Shown here one piece after another: positions 1 through 13,800 of a stretch of 64,000 nucleotides of DNA. Numbering within the stretch: the stretch's first letter is position 1; every line of letters begins with the position of its first letter. Under the pieces are notes generated by a model. It had not been told where the DNA came from. It did no database searches and saw only the letters and a program-made list of their open reading frames with translations. The DNA is from Misgurnus anguillicaudatus. Taxonomy: Eukaryota > Chordata > Actinopteri > Cypriniformes > Cobitidae. The translations under genes and the position numbers were made by a program. The stretch covers positions 38,864,501 to 38,928,500 of the forward strand of contig NC_073339.2 in NCBI RefSeq assembly GCF_027580225.2, in the 5' to 3' direction.

Positions 1-1300
1 CGTGATAAATCTAGTACGTTTGGATGAAGATTTCGCGGTGGATATGGGAGTTTATAATTCGAAACACCAAAATGCGCTGTCATGTTGTTATTGATCATTC
101 ACATTGCTTAAAAAAAGAAAGGCACTTCACTTATTCAGTGTAAACGCAAAGCGCGTGACACATACGGCGTTGATCTAAAAGGATGCGCTCTGTCTTACCA
201 ACAAAAATCCTGCAATGTTCGACCGCGTTATGAGCTTGATAATTTTAGCCAAGCCAATGAGGGCGATCTCCGACAATAAAGAAACGTGAAGCTCAACCAG
301 GAGAAGTTCCCCCGCAGAACTGTTTCTGTCTGGATATTTTGAGCCTCTCCGTTTCGAGAAATTGATTATTTACTATTAGGTCCTAATTATTTTCTTTGTG
401 TGTTTATTAAATTTGTGTACTGTATAAGAGACGGTAAGATTCTGTACACATCAATTATTTTTCACATATAATAAATCATTCCGGACAATCCTGTATTTTA
501 TGTGATATGTGGCAACGCTAGCTGTTGCTGTAGCATCCATAAAACTTTTCACTTTTACCGCCATGATTTTAAGAAGTTTAAGAAAAGTTATGACTGTATT
601 ACACTTGGCTGAACATTTATCTACCTCCTCTAGTCGGCGCTGTATATAATGGGACGCGCGCTTTACCAAACATCTAAAATAAGATAACATAATAACATTA
701 AACAGTCCAGAAATAAATATTGATTCAAAACTTAGGCCACACAGAAGATAGCTCAATCTAGGACCTGTACATTTAACAGATCAGTAGGCTACAGCAGCGG
801 AGGACTTCCACCTTGTTGAACAGACCTAAGGAACATCGGATGACGTCACAGATTCACATTTTGGTTGACCAATTGGCGGAGAGGTGCGTCTAGCGACCGC
901 CCACACGTCACAACGAATTTTAGAGTGGTTTATTCGTTTTTTACCAAAAAACAAAAAACGAAAAATCAACCCGAAATCTCGTTTTTCGTCTTTCGGAAAA
1001 AAACGAAAAAACGAACAAAGGGGCCGTTTTCTCGTTTCTGCTTATTTCATTTGAAGTTGAAAAACAAACTATCAAAAGGTACACGGACCATAATGTCATG
1101 TCGAACACACATCCACACATAAAATAAAAAAAATAATTAATGTATAAACTGCGTGTGGCTGAGCAGTCAGTGTAACAAAAATAATAATCATATTAGGCTC
1201 TTATTGTACTACCCCCTCAGAATGTGCTACTACCAGTAGTTCACGTTGTCCCAGTAGCCTTTACTGTAAAATGTGCTTCTACTAATAAAAATGCCTGCAA
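1..1300. other. 5' flank of b4galt1, no gene recognised
   Basis: No convincing exon was found on either strand. A perfect palindromic CRE core, TGACGTCA, lies at 841-848, close to a CCAAT-like site near 869. About 930-1015 is a low-complexity tract of alternating CGAAAA/CGTTTTT words. The short open frames here show no protein-like conservation that I recognise. Confidence 0.5.
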
Positions 1301-1305
1301 GGTAA

Positions 1306-1317
1306 TGCGCATGCGCA
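1306..1317. promoter_or_regulatory. NRF1-type palindrome in the b4galt1 promoter region
   Basis: TGCGCATGCGCA is a perfect match to the palindromic NRF1 consensus. It lies about 240 bp upstream of the b4galt1 start codon in a locally CpG-containing stretch, and no TATA box is visible between it and the ATG. This fits a TATA-less housekeeping promoter. Assignment to b4galt1 is by position only. Confidence 0.5.
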
Positions 1318-1555
1318 GTGTGTGTAGGTAGCTCGTTCTGAGCGGTAGCACAGGTCGTTGGAACACCTGTTCATAGAGCCGACTCGTTCGCAAAGGACAC
1401 ATCTACTATTCTTTCTCAGTTCATCAGATCGTACTCTTGTTTAGTCACTTAAAGAAAAAACGAAAGGATGTACGTTACCGAGACGCGACAAGGACAGTGT
1501 TGATTTACAGAAAATCACGTTTTCTTGCTCCAGGGACTACAGTAGTTTGTGAAGA

Positions 1556-1859
1556 ATGCTGGGGACTTTGAGAAATGTGGGATTTCTCACCAAAGCGTGC
1601 TTTGCGTTAACGGTCTTTGGCGGGCTGCACATCATCCTCATGACGTATTATTATGATTCAGATACGGGGGCCAATAAATACACGAAATACCGGCAAATCT
1701 CAGACTTTGTTGCGGACCTGAACATGTCAGTAGCTCACAGAAAAAAAATACTTAAGCTGATAAAATACTACAGCAATGGAACACTAGACATAAACCTGAA
1801 TGATGTAGCCTACACGAATAAACATCTAGAGCCATGTCCTGAGACTTCTCCACTTTTAA
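1556..1859 (+). CDS. b4galt1: b4galt1 coding exon 1
   Basis: Encodes residues 1-101: cytosolic tail, signal anchor and stem region. The start is the first ATG before the hydrophobic anchor. The donor is GTAAGT at 1860 (phase 1). The split codon reads Met after joining to exon 2, giving SPLLMGPM. Confidence 0.9.
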
Positions 1860-4800
1860 GTAAGTTTGCCTTAATGTGAAACGTAAAAATAATATTGTTG
1901 CCTAAGTTACTATATAGTATTTACTATATCGTAAACTATAGTAACATTTCTGATACTATAGTATAGTATCAATTTACCATATTTAATATCAGAATATATT
2001 AGATAGTATACTATAACAGTAAGTAGTACTACAGTATTGCATTTGCACACTTTCGTACACTCCTGTTCAAAAGTTTTGGGTCACTTATTCATTCTTAAAT
2101 TATATATGGTCTTGTCTGTGGAAACCCAGCTAAAGCCTTTTTTTTGTGATGTATGTGTGGCTTTTCGGACAGGGCTTATCCTAGTCCCAGACTAAAATGC
2201 ATGTTAAAAACATCAGTGCAGTTTCAAGATGCACACCACTGATGTTTTCACTGTAAAACCTAAAAGTTAACTCAACTCAAACCATTTAAGAAAACCAGTT
2301 GCATTAAACCATTTAAGTTTTAAAACACAAATTTGAGTACTGTGAACTTAAACGAATTGAGTCATATGCAGTTATGCACTTATATTTAAGTTCACACTAC
2401 TTAATATATAAGTGCATAATTGCGCACAACTCAAGTTCAAAGTACTTAAATGTATGTTTTTTAAAACTTAAATGGTTTGAGTTAAGTTGACTGTTAGGTT
2501 TTACAGTTTAAGATGTGTTTTTAAAAATACCCCTTGAGGTTTTCTACATAAAATCATTCAACGTAATGTAAAGAACATTATGTGAAAATATAAACTTGAT
2601 AGCTTTAAAATTGACTGAATTGAAATAAAACTCTGATGCTCCTAATGTTATAATTAGGTCATGACATTTTAACCTGGATATAATAGAGAGGGACACATAT
2701 TTTAAATTCGACATTAAAATAAAACCCATCAAAAATGTAGAATAACATGAATGTATGGCTATTATGTTCTCAAATAAATCTATACTGTTTTAGCATCTTC
2801 ACAGCCACCCTTGGGCTGGTGGTTCATCTGTATGGCATCGCTGTGCTGGTTTTAAGTGTGTACTACTGTACTGTATCACGATACTGTGTTTCATGTCTTA
2901 TTTAACTTATTTATGAATTAGCCTAACATAGGATACACATGTAAAAGCAAGTTTAGTAATAAGCAAGTGACACACATTTAAGTAAATAATTGGGCCATGT
3001 TGTAACAGAACACCTACTGGTGATTAACACTATAAATACCGGTAAGGAATGCTAAGGAATGTTTCTTATACTGATGCGATTATATCAACCCTGAAGGAAA
3101 TGTAAAAATTGCAACATATGTGCGTCAACATTGACATCAATGGGAAAGCTATGGATTTATAAAAAGAACACACACACTAAAATGTCTGGGTTATTTTTAA
3201 GCCATGTTAGGTAAATATTGGACAGAACACACCACTGGGTTAAAATTGAACCAATGCTGGGTTGTTTTAACCCAACTGCTGGGTTATTATAACCCATTTT
3301 GCATAACAACAATGTTTGCTTTTCCACATTGTGTACTTATTACATTTGCAGACCCTTTTGTCTAAAGCAACAATGCATTCATACAGTTTATTTTTCAGTG
3401 TGTGTGTTCAACCACAACATCGTAGTCAATAAAACCCCTTTCACACAGCACGTTCATCCCAGAAAATTGCTATTAAATTGCCAGAAAGCTTTTTAGGTGA
3501 ACGCAAACACCTCCTGGAATTGATCCAAGATTCTGAGAAAATGTCATGTGTAAACAAAAGACAGGAACAATGCCATAAGACAAAGGGTTCTTAACTCCCT
3601 CAAGATTCACTTTCCTGCAGAGTTTAGCTCCAGCCCTGATCAAACACACCTGAGCAAGGTGTTCAGGAATACCGGTTGGAGCTAAACTCTGCAGGAAAGT
3701 GGATCTCGAGGGCCAGAGTTGAGAACCTCTGCCGTAAGAGATGTGTCATAGTGAGAACAAGTGTATCGTTGCAGCATAGTAGCGCAAAAAAACATGGGGC
3801 ATGGTGGCGGCGACCACTTGAGGCCCACCTCTTGGGCAAGCACAGCCATCATCACCGTATCAGACTCAGGCTGCACCACCTGCCCTGAGGTCGGAAGCGT
3901 ACCTGACTCATCTCCTGAGAGTGCGTAGGCTCGCCCTTCAAATGCAGTGCAGGATACCCACTCGTTATCGAGCGGCACACTTTGTCCGGTTCCTTCTCCT
4001 GGCATTTCAACAGGCTTTGGATCTGCGAAGCAAGAGGGCCTGGAAGGTTGGTTCCCTGCAATGGAGGCTCTCTCTGTGACCGGCAGTGGGAACATGACTT
4101 GTCCAAGAACGCTGCCTCAGCAGGCAAAATGTCCAAGCACATAAGACAGCCGATCGTGACCATCCGACGGTGACAGTAATGGGTGATATATCATCTCTAA
4201 AAAGATGCAAATACCACCGTACAGCTCTTTTAGGAAAAGTGCTTTTCTAGCGCATTCATTTCAGAAAATTGCTATCTATGTAAACACAAACATGTCTTGG
4301 AATTGATCCAAAGTTCTTAGAATACATTGCTGTACGATTCTCAGAACATGTCCTGTGTGAACAAAAGGCATGAACAATGCAGTAAGAGATGTGTTTTATA
4401 ATGAGGACTTGTGTGTGTCGCTGCAACATATTTATTGTTAGCTTTTTGACTAGGGTTTTCAATGCCGATCAACGTTCACAACGGAAAAATGTCTGCAAAT
4501 TGAAACCTGGAAGCTACTCACTATCCATGCTAATCTGAGATTGATTGCCATCTTAATAGAACTGTAAGTTTTTGATTGAATCAGAAAAAATGCACAAGCT
4601 TGGAATGAAGCTTGGGAATTAATTCAATGAGTTCTTGGAAAGTCGCAGATCATAAACTTAAATTCCACAAAGCACACAATTACATTACATATCACATCAC
4701 ACCCTGATGTCACTGTCTTTACGGGATTATGTGGGTGAAAAAATTTCAAAAATGAAAATCAGCATTACATTTAAAAAATGTTCCTGTTTACTCTATCGTA

Positions 4801-7800
4801 TTTTATAGTCATGCATTCTTATCAATCTTTAATTTATAGGTTAAAGGAATGTGAAGGTGCCTGTATTGAAAGTAAACTGTTGTGACAAACTTTTCTTTCT
4901 GTTTCTCTTGCAGTGGGTCCAATGCGAGTGGAATTTTCTGATCCTTTAAATTTAAGTGAGGTGCGTGAGGATAATCCCGAGGTTAATACGGGTGGGAGGT
5001 ATAAACCCAGCGAATGTGTGGCCCTTCAAAAAGTGGCAATAATCATCCCATTCAGAAACCGAGCTGAACACCTCAAGTACTGGCTTTACTACCTTCATCC
5101 TTTCCTACAGAGACAGCAGCTTGATTATGGGATTTATATCATAGAACAGGTAAGAGTGAGTAGATGTGAGTAAAACCTTAACAAAATTGTAGGCACAGTC
5201 TGGTGACATTCACCTTGACTTATGGAAATGCAGTTTGGTTTTGCATAGACTGCCAGCCGATGTTTATAACCACTCTGACAGATAAGAAGAGAAATGCAAC
5301 CCATGATGGAGACTACAAAATATAGCACTTACCATTTAATATACCACCTGGTTCTTTTAGTTTGTTTTCGGTTATTTATATTTGGTGTCGCTATGTGATT
5401 TTAGTATCACTTGCATTGCAAACATTTTTAATGTTGGTCAGTTTTTGTGACTCACTGTGGGTTATTTGACTGTGCTTTGTTTACAAGCTGTATGGGTTGT
5501 ATTTCTGTATCACTAGCCACTTTTTCTACCCGTCTCTTTTGTGTATTCCAGCCCTGTCTTCATGGTTTGTACACCATGTTGCATGGAAAATCATGATGCA
5601 AACAGGCTTCCACACTAACATAATATGGACATATGCTTATTTGCTTTGTGTGTACAGGTGCTGGTCACATAATTAGAATACCCATAAAAGTTGATTTATT
5701 TCACTAATTCTATTCAAAAAGTGAAACTTGTATATAAAATTAATTCATTATACACAGACTGATATTTTTCAAATGTTTATTTCTTTAAATTTAATTATTA
5801 TTATGTAATATCTAAGGAAAATCCCAAATTCAGTATTTCAAAAATGTGAATATTTGTGAAAAGGTTCAATATTGAAGACCCTTGGTGCCACACTCTAATC
5901 AGCTAATTAATTCAAAACACCTGCAAAGAATGGTTTCTCAGACTAGTTCTGTAGGTTACACAATCAAGGTAAAGACTGCTGACTTGACAATTGTTCAAAA
6001 GACGACCATTGACACCTTGCACAAGGAGAGGACACAAAAGGTCATTGCAAAAGAGGCTGGCTGTTCACAGAGCTCTGTGTCCAAGCACATTAATAGAGAG
6101 GCGAAGGGAAGGAAAAGATGTGGTAGAAAAAAGTGTACAAGCAATAGGGATATCTGCACCCTGGAGAGGATTGTCAAACAAAACCCATTTAAAATGTGGG
6201 GGAGATTCACAAAGAGTGGACTGCAGCTGGAGAACCACTATGCAAGACCTGTCGCATTCCTGTAGTCAAGCCATACTGGAACAACAGACAGCGTCAGAAG
6301 GTCTCAAAGACAAAAAGGACTGGACTGCTGCTGAGTGGTTCAAAGTTATGTTCTTTGCTGAAAGTAAATTTTTCCTTTGGAAATCAGGGTCTCTGGGTCT
6401 GGAGGAAAAGAGGAGAGGCACACAATCCACTTTGCTTGAGGTCCAGTGTAAAGTTTCCACAGTCAGTGATGGTTTGGGGTGCCATGTCATCTGCTGGTGT
6501 TGGTCCACTGTGTTTTCTGAGGTCCAAGGTCAACGCAGCCGTATACAAGGAAGTTTTAGTGCACTTCATGCTTCCTGCTGCTGACCAACTTTATGGAAAT
6601 GCAGATTTAATCATTCAACAGGATTTGGCACCTGCACACAAGCTACCAGTACCTGGTTTAAGGACCATGTTATCCCTGTTCTTAATTGGCCAGCAAACTC
6701 GCCTGACCATAACACCATAGAAAATCTATGGGGTATTGTGAAGAGGAAGATGCGATATGCCAGACCCAACAATGCAGAAGAGCTGAAGGCCACTATCAGA
6801 GCAACCTGGGCTCTCATAACACCTGAGCAGTGCCACAGACTTATAAATAAATTTGGTATTTTCCTTGGTTGTCAGTTATAATCATCAAAATTAACAGAAA
6901 TAAACATTTGAAATACGTATATAAGTCTGTGTGTAATGAATGAATATAATATACAAGTTTCACTTTTTGAATGGAATTTGTGAAATACAGCAACTTTTTG
7001 ATGATATTCTAATTATATGACCAGCACCTGTATGTCTATGTGTAAGTTAGGCCATGCATATCCAACTATGATAGATTTTACTACGGTTATTAAGTTTGTG
7101 TTAAAGAGAGGTCCATGAAATGACCCAATTGGGACAAATGAGTGATTTTATTACTACTTCAAGTCCTAGGAGTTTCCATAAAACACCCAAAATACAGATT
7201 TACACAGATTTGGCTTAACAATAACCAACAACGTCAAATAAATGATTACAATTTATATTTCTTCTATATGCATTCAATAAGTCTGAACACTTTACAGTCA
7301 TTCCCAACTTTGCCAAACAAGTCATCCTCACATTGTGCTTCTTGTTCAGAATGGGGATAACACATTCAACAGGGCAAAACTGCTCAACGTGGGATACGCA
7401 GAAGCAATAAAGGAATACGATTACGACTGTTTCGTCTTTAGTGACGTAGACATCGTCCCAATGGATGACCACAACACCTACAAGTGCTTCAGTCAACCGC
7501 GCCACCTTTCTGTGTCCATGGACAAATTTGGATTTAAGTAAGATGAAGTTCCACACACAAACCTAGCACATACTGTTAATGTTAAATTATGCTTTGTTAT
7601 AATCGAATTATGAGATTAGGATTGAATTCACTTGCCATTTCTCAATGGTTGCCATTTCTCAAAGTGAAACAAAAAAGAGCACAGAGAAGGACAGCAAAAT
7701 ACATGCTAGCCAGATACCCATTAATTTTACATATTCAAAATAGATCAGTTACGTTTTGGATGCACTTCAATACATCAAATCATCACATAGTTTTTACATT

Positions 7801-10800
7801 AAGGGAGCTGCTTACTTCTCTATTCATTGGTATTAGCTAATGAAAGCTCTGGTTGTTCGGTGATATAAAAATACTTTTAAATTTAATAAATGTAACATTT
7901 AAAAGCAATGTATGTATTACCACGTATAGCAAATTTGTTAGATTTCCTAACAGTGTTTTTGCAATTCAGTCCTGGATATAAACGTGTATTATACATGTGC
8001 TACCTTTTCTTTGTTTATAGTCAACACAGAGACTAAGCGGGTGTGTACAACAAAGGGTTTAAGTGTGGCTGAAAATGCCAGGCAGATGCAAACTGTGGGC
8101 ACTTGCCAGCGTTTCTTGGTTCTGGCTAGAGGGGTTACAGCTACGGCCAAATCTTGTGATATGTTGGTTTTAGGGTTAAGCTTTGGGGTGGGGTTAGAAT
8201 GAAAAACAGCGGTTCTGGATAGATAGGATACAGTTACTGCATACATCTCGTCGAATGTTGGGTTTAGGCAGAGCCCTAAGGAAGGGAGTTCAGTCATGTG
8301 ATTCATGGAGACTTCAGTTAGTTCCTGGAAGCTCATAGTGAGCCATTGAAATACATTGGGTTAGAGGCAAAGAGCTGTGATTTTTCCTAATCAATAGTCA
8401 AGAAATGCATTGATTTACAATATTCATATATCACACCAATATGTGTAGGTCGTATTTTTATGCATTTCTACCATCTGTGTTTTTTGACAAACAAAATCCA
8501 CTAATATGGGAGGATTAGTATGGTCAGCTGCCTTGTTAACATGTCACTGCATCTGACAACTTTAAAGTTTTAAAATGCATCACACTGTGTAGTATGTAAG
8601 CTTATAATGTTTATAATGCATGTTTATAATGTACAATTGATTGTGTGTGCTTTGTATATACAGCACTAGGGGCTGGTGACTGCTCTTCTGAGTATGTGTT
8701 CGGACTGTGATGTGTGTTGCTCGTGTTTTATGTGTTTGTTGCGTCATGTGAACCATGTGCATCACGTGTTTTGTCAAAATAAGTGCCTGCTGCAAACGCG
8801 TCAAAACCGTTTATGATAAAAGAGACGCTCACATTTACAAAATACACGCAAGACACTCCCTTAACAGTAAACTCTGATTAGGCATGAGATTATGCGAGTA
8901 TCTGGCAAACGCAAGCGTCTCTTTTATCATAAACCCTGTAGACGTGTCTGCAGCAGGCACTTATTTTGACAAGACACATGATGCATATAGGTTCACTCGA
9001 TGCGCAGAACACATATTTTGACATTACAAACCACACACATGACTACATACACGATCTTCGCATCGTGTGCCCTCGAAAAAAGCAGTCAACGGTCGCCACT
9101 GATATACAGTATCTCACCTGTTTGAAATATAAATATATAAAGATCAATATTTAAAAAGACTCATTAGGCACGTTTAATTTGATGTAATAATAATACCCCT
9201 GGCTGAGTATTGTTTTCTTTTTGTTGTTAGTATCTGATGGGAGATGGCATCTTCATCACTTTTAATTATTATTAATCCCATGAACGTATTAATATAAGCA
9301 TTTTATTAATAAAATAATGTATTGCATTTAATTTAATAAAATAATTAACCAGCAGAATCACAGTGCCAAAAACACTCCACCCTTAGTGCAGTATAAATAC
9401 TGAAAGGTTAAGTATAAAATCCTGGTTATAAAAATGTATTATACACGTGCTACCTTTTCTTTGATTATAGTCAACACAGAGACTAAGCGGGTGTGTACAC
9501 CAAAGGGTTTAAGCGTGGCTGAAAATGCCAGGCAGTTGCCAACTGTGGGCACTTGCCAGCGTTTCTTGGTTCTGGCTAGAGGGGATACAGCTATCTATCT
9601 CTTGCGGGATGTTGGGTGTAGGGTTAGGTTTTGAGTATTTTATGCATGAATGTGAACCATCGCATTTAAGTCTTTAAACTTTCATCACAATCAGTCTATT
9701 GATTTATTTTTTGACACATTCAGCTCTATGGGGCTGACAGTAACTTTCAGAAACTATTAAGAAGCTCCATGATCCGCCATTGCAGGAAAAAACGGTTCCA
9801 TTGGAGTGAATGGAGTTGACGCAACTCTCTTCCTAAAGGGCTCTGGGTTTAGGGTTAGGTTTTGGTTTAGGATGAAAGCACTCATCTTGCAAGATTTCAC
9901 AGGATTTGTTGTAGCTGTATCCTTTCCAGCCACAACCTGTTTCTTCAGCTAAGTGTTTTGGTTGCTGTGATACTTCTGTTTTGTTTATGAGTCGTTGTAC
10001 GATGCGGCGGTTGGTTATTGTGATATTTGTCCCGCCCATCCTCCACTGTGTGGAGTGACATTGACGAGCTGAGCATTTACCAAAAGTTAAATATTTTTTT
10101 ATTCTGAGTTTTCCCAGATTTTGGGAAACTTGTTTATATAAACTTGTTACTCTTTAAAGGTCCTAGATTTTACAAACACAAAAATGTTCAGTAATTCAGA
10201 TTGTTTCCTGTTTAAGGAAATCCTATAAAATCTGCAGTTTCTTTTGCCATAAAAATGTCAACATGATATCAAATCATCTATTTATGGTCAGTCAGAGCAT
10301 GTATTTGTTGTTAGCCTGTATAATAGAGTCTTAAAAAATGTGCGGACAAAACCCGCTTCTGAAAAGCGCGCCTCTTCCATTGGAAACATTTGAAAACATA
10401 TGCTAGCCGCAGGCGTATGGTAACAGGGTTGAAATAAAATTTTCATGTGATACACAGAAAAAAAACTCATTCAGGTCGTACAAGTATTTGCAAGTCCAGT
10501 TCTGCCTTGTTGAAGTCTGGAAAAAAACTGCGGCTCCCATTTTTACCTATTTACATAAACAAATGAAGTCGAGCCACTGGGGGCTGTAATTTAGAGAAGT
10601 TTTGCCTGGGTTTGTGTAATTCCCAGTGGGTGAGAAAATTGTAGTTTCCTGATTCTTTTCTGAAACAAACTGTATAAAAAAAACAGGTTAAACATGCCCC
10701 GGCCACATTTAATAACGCTTTAAGGCATTTTTTGCGCTGCCAAATCCTTTGAATACAGTATTCATTGAACTTTTTGGTGTGTTGTTCACACAACAGGAAC

Positions 10801-13800
10801 TGCAAATGTTTTTAGGGACATGCATGGCCCATGCATGGTGGGCAAGGGCTCAAGTAGGAATTAAGATCACTTCTAATTATTTATTTAAAAAAATTATATA
10901 ACCTTGAAAAGATGAACACAATTCTGACTTCTTTACCGATTAATTGCAATTCCCTCAAATTGTTTAATACCTAACAGATTTCTAAAGAAATAATCAGATT
11001 GTGATGACGTTATTAGACACATTTTACTGTATTCACCTATATTGTCTCCATTATTACTGACTCTATTATAATGTATATTACATGTATGGCAATGATATAT
11101 TGCCTCAGCTAAGCTTTAGCTAACCTATTACTTACGAGTCATACATGTTAGCAAGACACAGGTTAACTATATTTGTCTTACGGCTGATTGGCTGTAAATT
11201 CAGGGCAGTGGTAGTCTTTTGTTTATCACCAAACACCACAACAGAAGTCAAGAAAATCATAGTCTGGTGTTTTTCGCTGCTTTTTCTGGACAAAGCCCGC
11301 TCACGAGCTGTTTGACCGACATGTCAAACAACCAATCACAGTTTGTTTCGTCTAGCGTCACGTTTCCGACTCACCACAACGAGCTGGCTGGCAACAAGTC
11401 ATTTATTGAAATAACCAGTCGCAACCGAATAGCATCTAAATAAACAACATTACTCACCATAGAATAACGTTGTGCATTTCATCAACAGCCACACCAATGA
11501 AACGCTCCCGTTAAACATCTGTTTGAAGCGTATCTCTCCACTTTTAAACACATACAAGCAATTCAGGAAAACTGAACTTTTTGACTCCTCAAGCAAAACT
11601 CTCGGACTTTCAGAGAGTCTATGCTGCGAACTTTGCATATTTTTGAGAATCCAATGTTTAGCTGATCATGATAACCGGTCATTATTATTCACGTGAACAC
11701 AACTGATTCTCTTCCTCAATGGAATTCTCTATTGGGTTTAGGTCTTGAGACTGGCTAGGCCACGCCAGAACCTTGATGCTTCTTACAGAGCCACTCCTTG
11801 ATTATCCTGGCTGTGTGTTTCGGGTCATTGTCATATTGGAAGACCCAGCCTCGACCCATCTTCAATGCTCTAACTGAGGGAAGGAGGTTGTTCCCCAAAA
11901 TCTCGCAATACAGGTCATCCTCTCCTTAATACAGTGCAGTCGCCCTGTCCCATGTGCAGAAAAACACCCCCAAAGCATGATGCTACCACCTCCATGCTTC
12001 ACAGTAGGGATGGTGTTTGTCATTCTTCTTCCTCCAAACACGTTTAGTGGAATTATGACCAAAAAGTTCTATTTTGATCTCATCTGACCAGATGACTTTC
12101 TCCCATGACTCCTCTGGATCATCCAAATGGTCATTGACAAACTTAGGACGGGCCTGGACATGTGCTGGTTTAAGCAGGGGAACCTTCCGTGCCATGCATA
12201 ATTTCAAGCCATGATGTCTTAGTGTATTACCACTAGTAACCTTGGAAACGGTGGTCCCAGCTCTTTTCAGGTCATAGACCAGCTCCTCCCGTGTAGTTCT
12301 GGGCTGATTTCTCACCTTTCTTAGGATCACTGAGACCCCACGAGGTGAGATCTTGCATGGAGCCCCAGTCTCAGGGAGGTTGACAGTCATGTTTAGCTTC
12401 TTCCATTTTCTAATGATTGTTCCAACAGTGGACCTTTTTTTACCAAGCTGCTTGGCAATTTCCCCGTAGCCCTTCACTGAAAAAATGATTCATTGAATTT
12501 AATCATTTTTTAAAGGTAATTGGTTGCAGTCAATTTATTTAAGCTACATTTAAACAAAAAAGATTAGTAACGTAAAATAAAATATAAAACGTTTGTTTAA
12601 ATGTAGCTTAGGTGGATTGATTGCAGCCACTTACCTTGGGAGACTTGATTGGATTCAATGAATCATTTTTTTCAGTGTTTCCAGCCTTGTGGAGGGGTAC
12701 AATTTTGTCTCTAGTGTATTTGGACAGCTCTTTGGTCTTGGCCATGTTAGTAGTTGGATTCTTACTGATTGTATGGGGTGGACAGGTGTCTTTATGCAGC
12801 TAACAACCTCAAACAGATGCATCTAATGTAGGATAATAAATGGAGTGGAGGTGGACATTTTAAAGGCAGACTAACAGGTCTTTGAGGGTCAGAATTCTAG
12901 CTGATAGACAGGTGTTCAGATGCTTATTTGTAGGTGTATCATTAAAAAAATAATATATTGTGATTTCTGGATTTTTTTTAGATTATGTCTTTCACAGTGA
13001 ACATGCACCCACAATGACAATCCCAGACCCCCCCACGATTTCCAAGCGGGAGAACTTGGAAAATAGCAGGGTGTTCAAATACCTCACTGTAAGAAATATT
13101 GATACTTTTCCAGCATTTACATATGAGAACATTCATCATGGTTGTTTTACAACCATGAATACACGTGGTAGAGAATACATGCGGTTTTGTGTAACTGTGG
13201 TAAAACAAGACATTTAATCTGTCTTACATGTCCATGCAAACATCCTTCATACTGTATTTCACAACCATGTGACATGTTTAGTCTTTTACAGCTTATGCTG
13301 TATTTTGCATGGTAATCTCGTGGCACAACTGTCATCTGCCATTCAGATACACTTTTAGCAAAGCACTATTGGCATGGCTACAGTGTGCATGTAGAAATTG
13401 CGAATGTGTATTATAGGGACAAAAGCTTATTGTTAGTAGCAGATTGCTGTCTGAATGCTTGCTCTATTGCCCATCACTGCGTGAATGACTAGGCAATTTG
13501 TGCTGATATCTGATCCCAGGAAAATGACGCTGGGGAACATTTAGATTTTGGGAAACTTGTTTTTATAAATTTGTTACTCTTTAAAGGTCTTAGTTTTTAC
13601 AACGTTGTATGTTTAAGGCAAATCCAATAAAATCTGCAGTGTCTTTTGCCATAAAAATCTCAACATGAGATCAAATCATCTATTTATGATCAGTCAGAGG
13701 ATGTATTTGTTCTCAAATATGGACACTTTTGATTTATGATTGTTTGTGTTCTGACACTTGATAGGCTATATAACCTACTGTATAATTGTTATGATTGTTT

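Noticed and set aside
3682..4163. Host gene encoded by overlapping frames on both strands
   Set aside because: No splice-compatible context, flanked by duplicated repeat sequence; better explained as a retroelement fragment.
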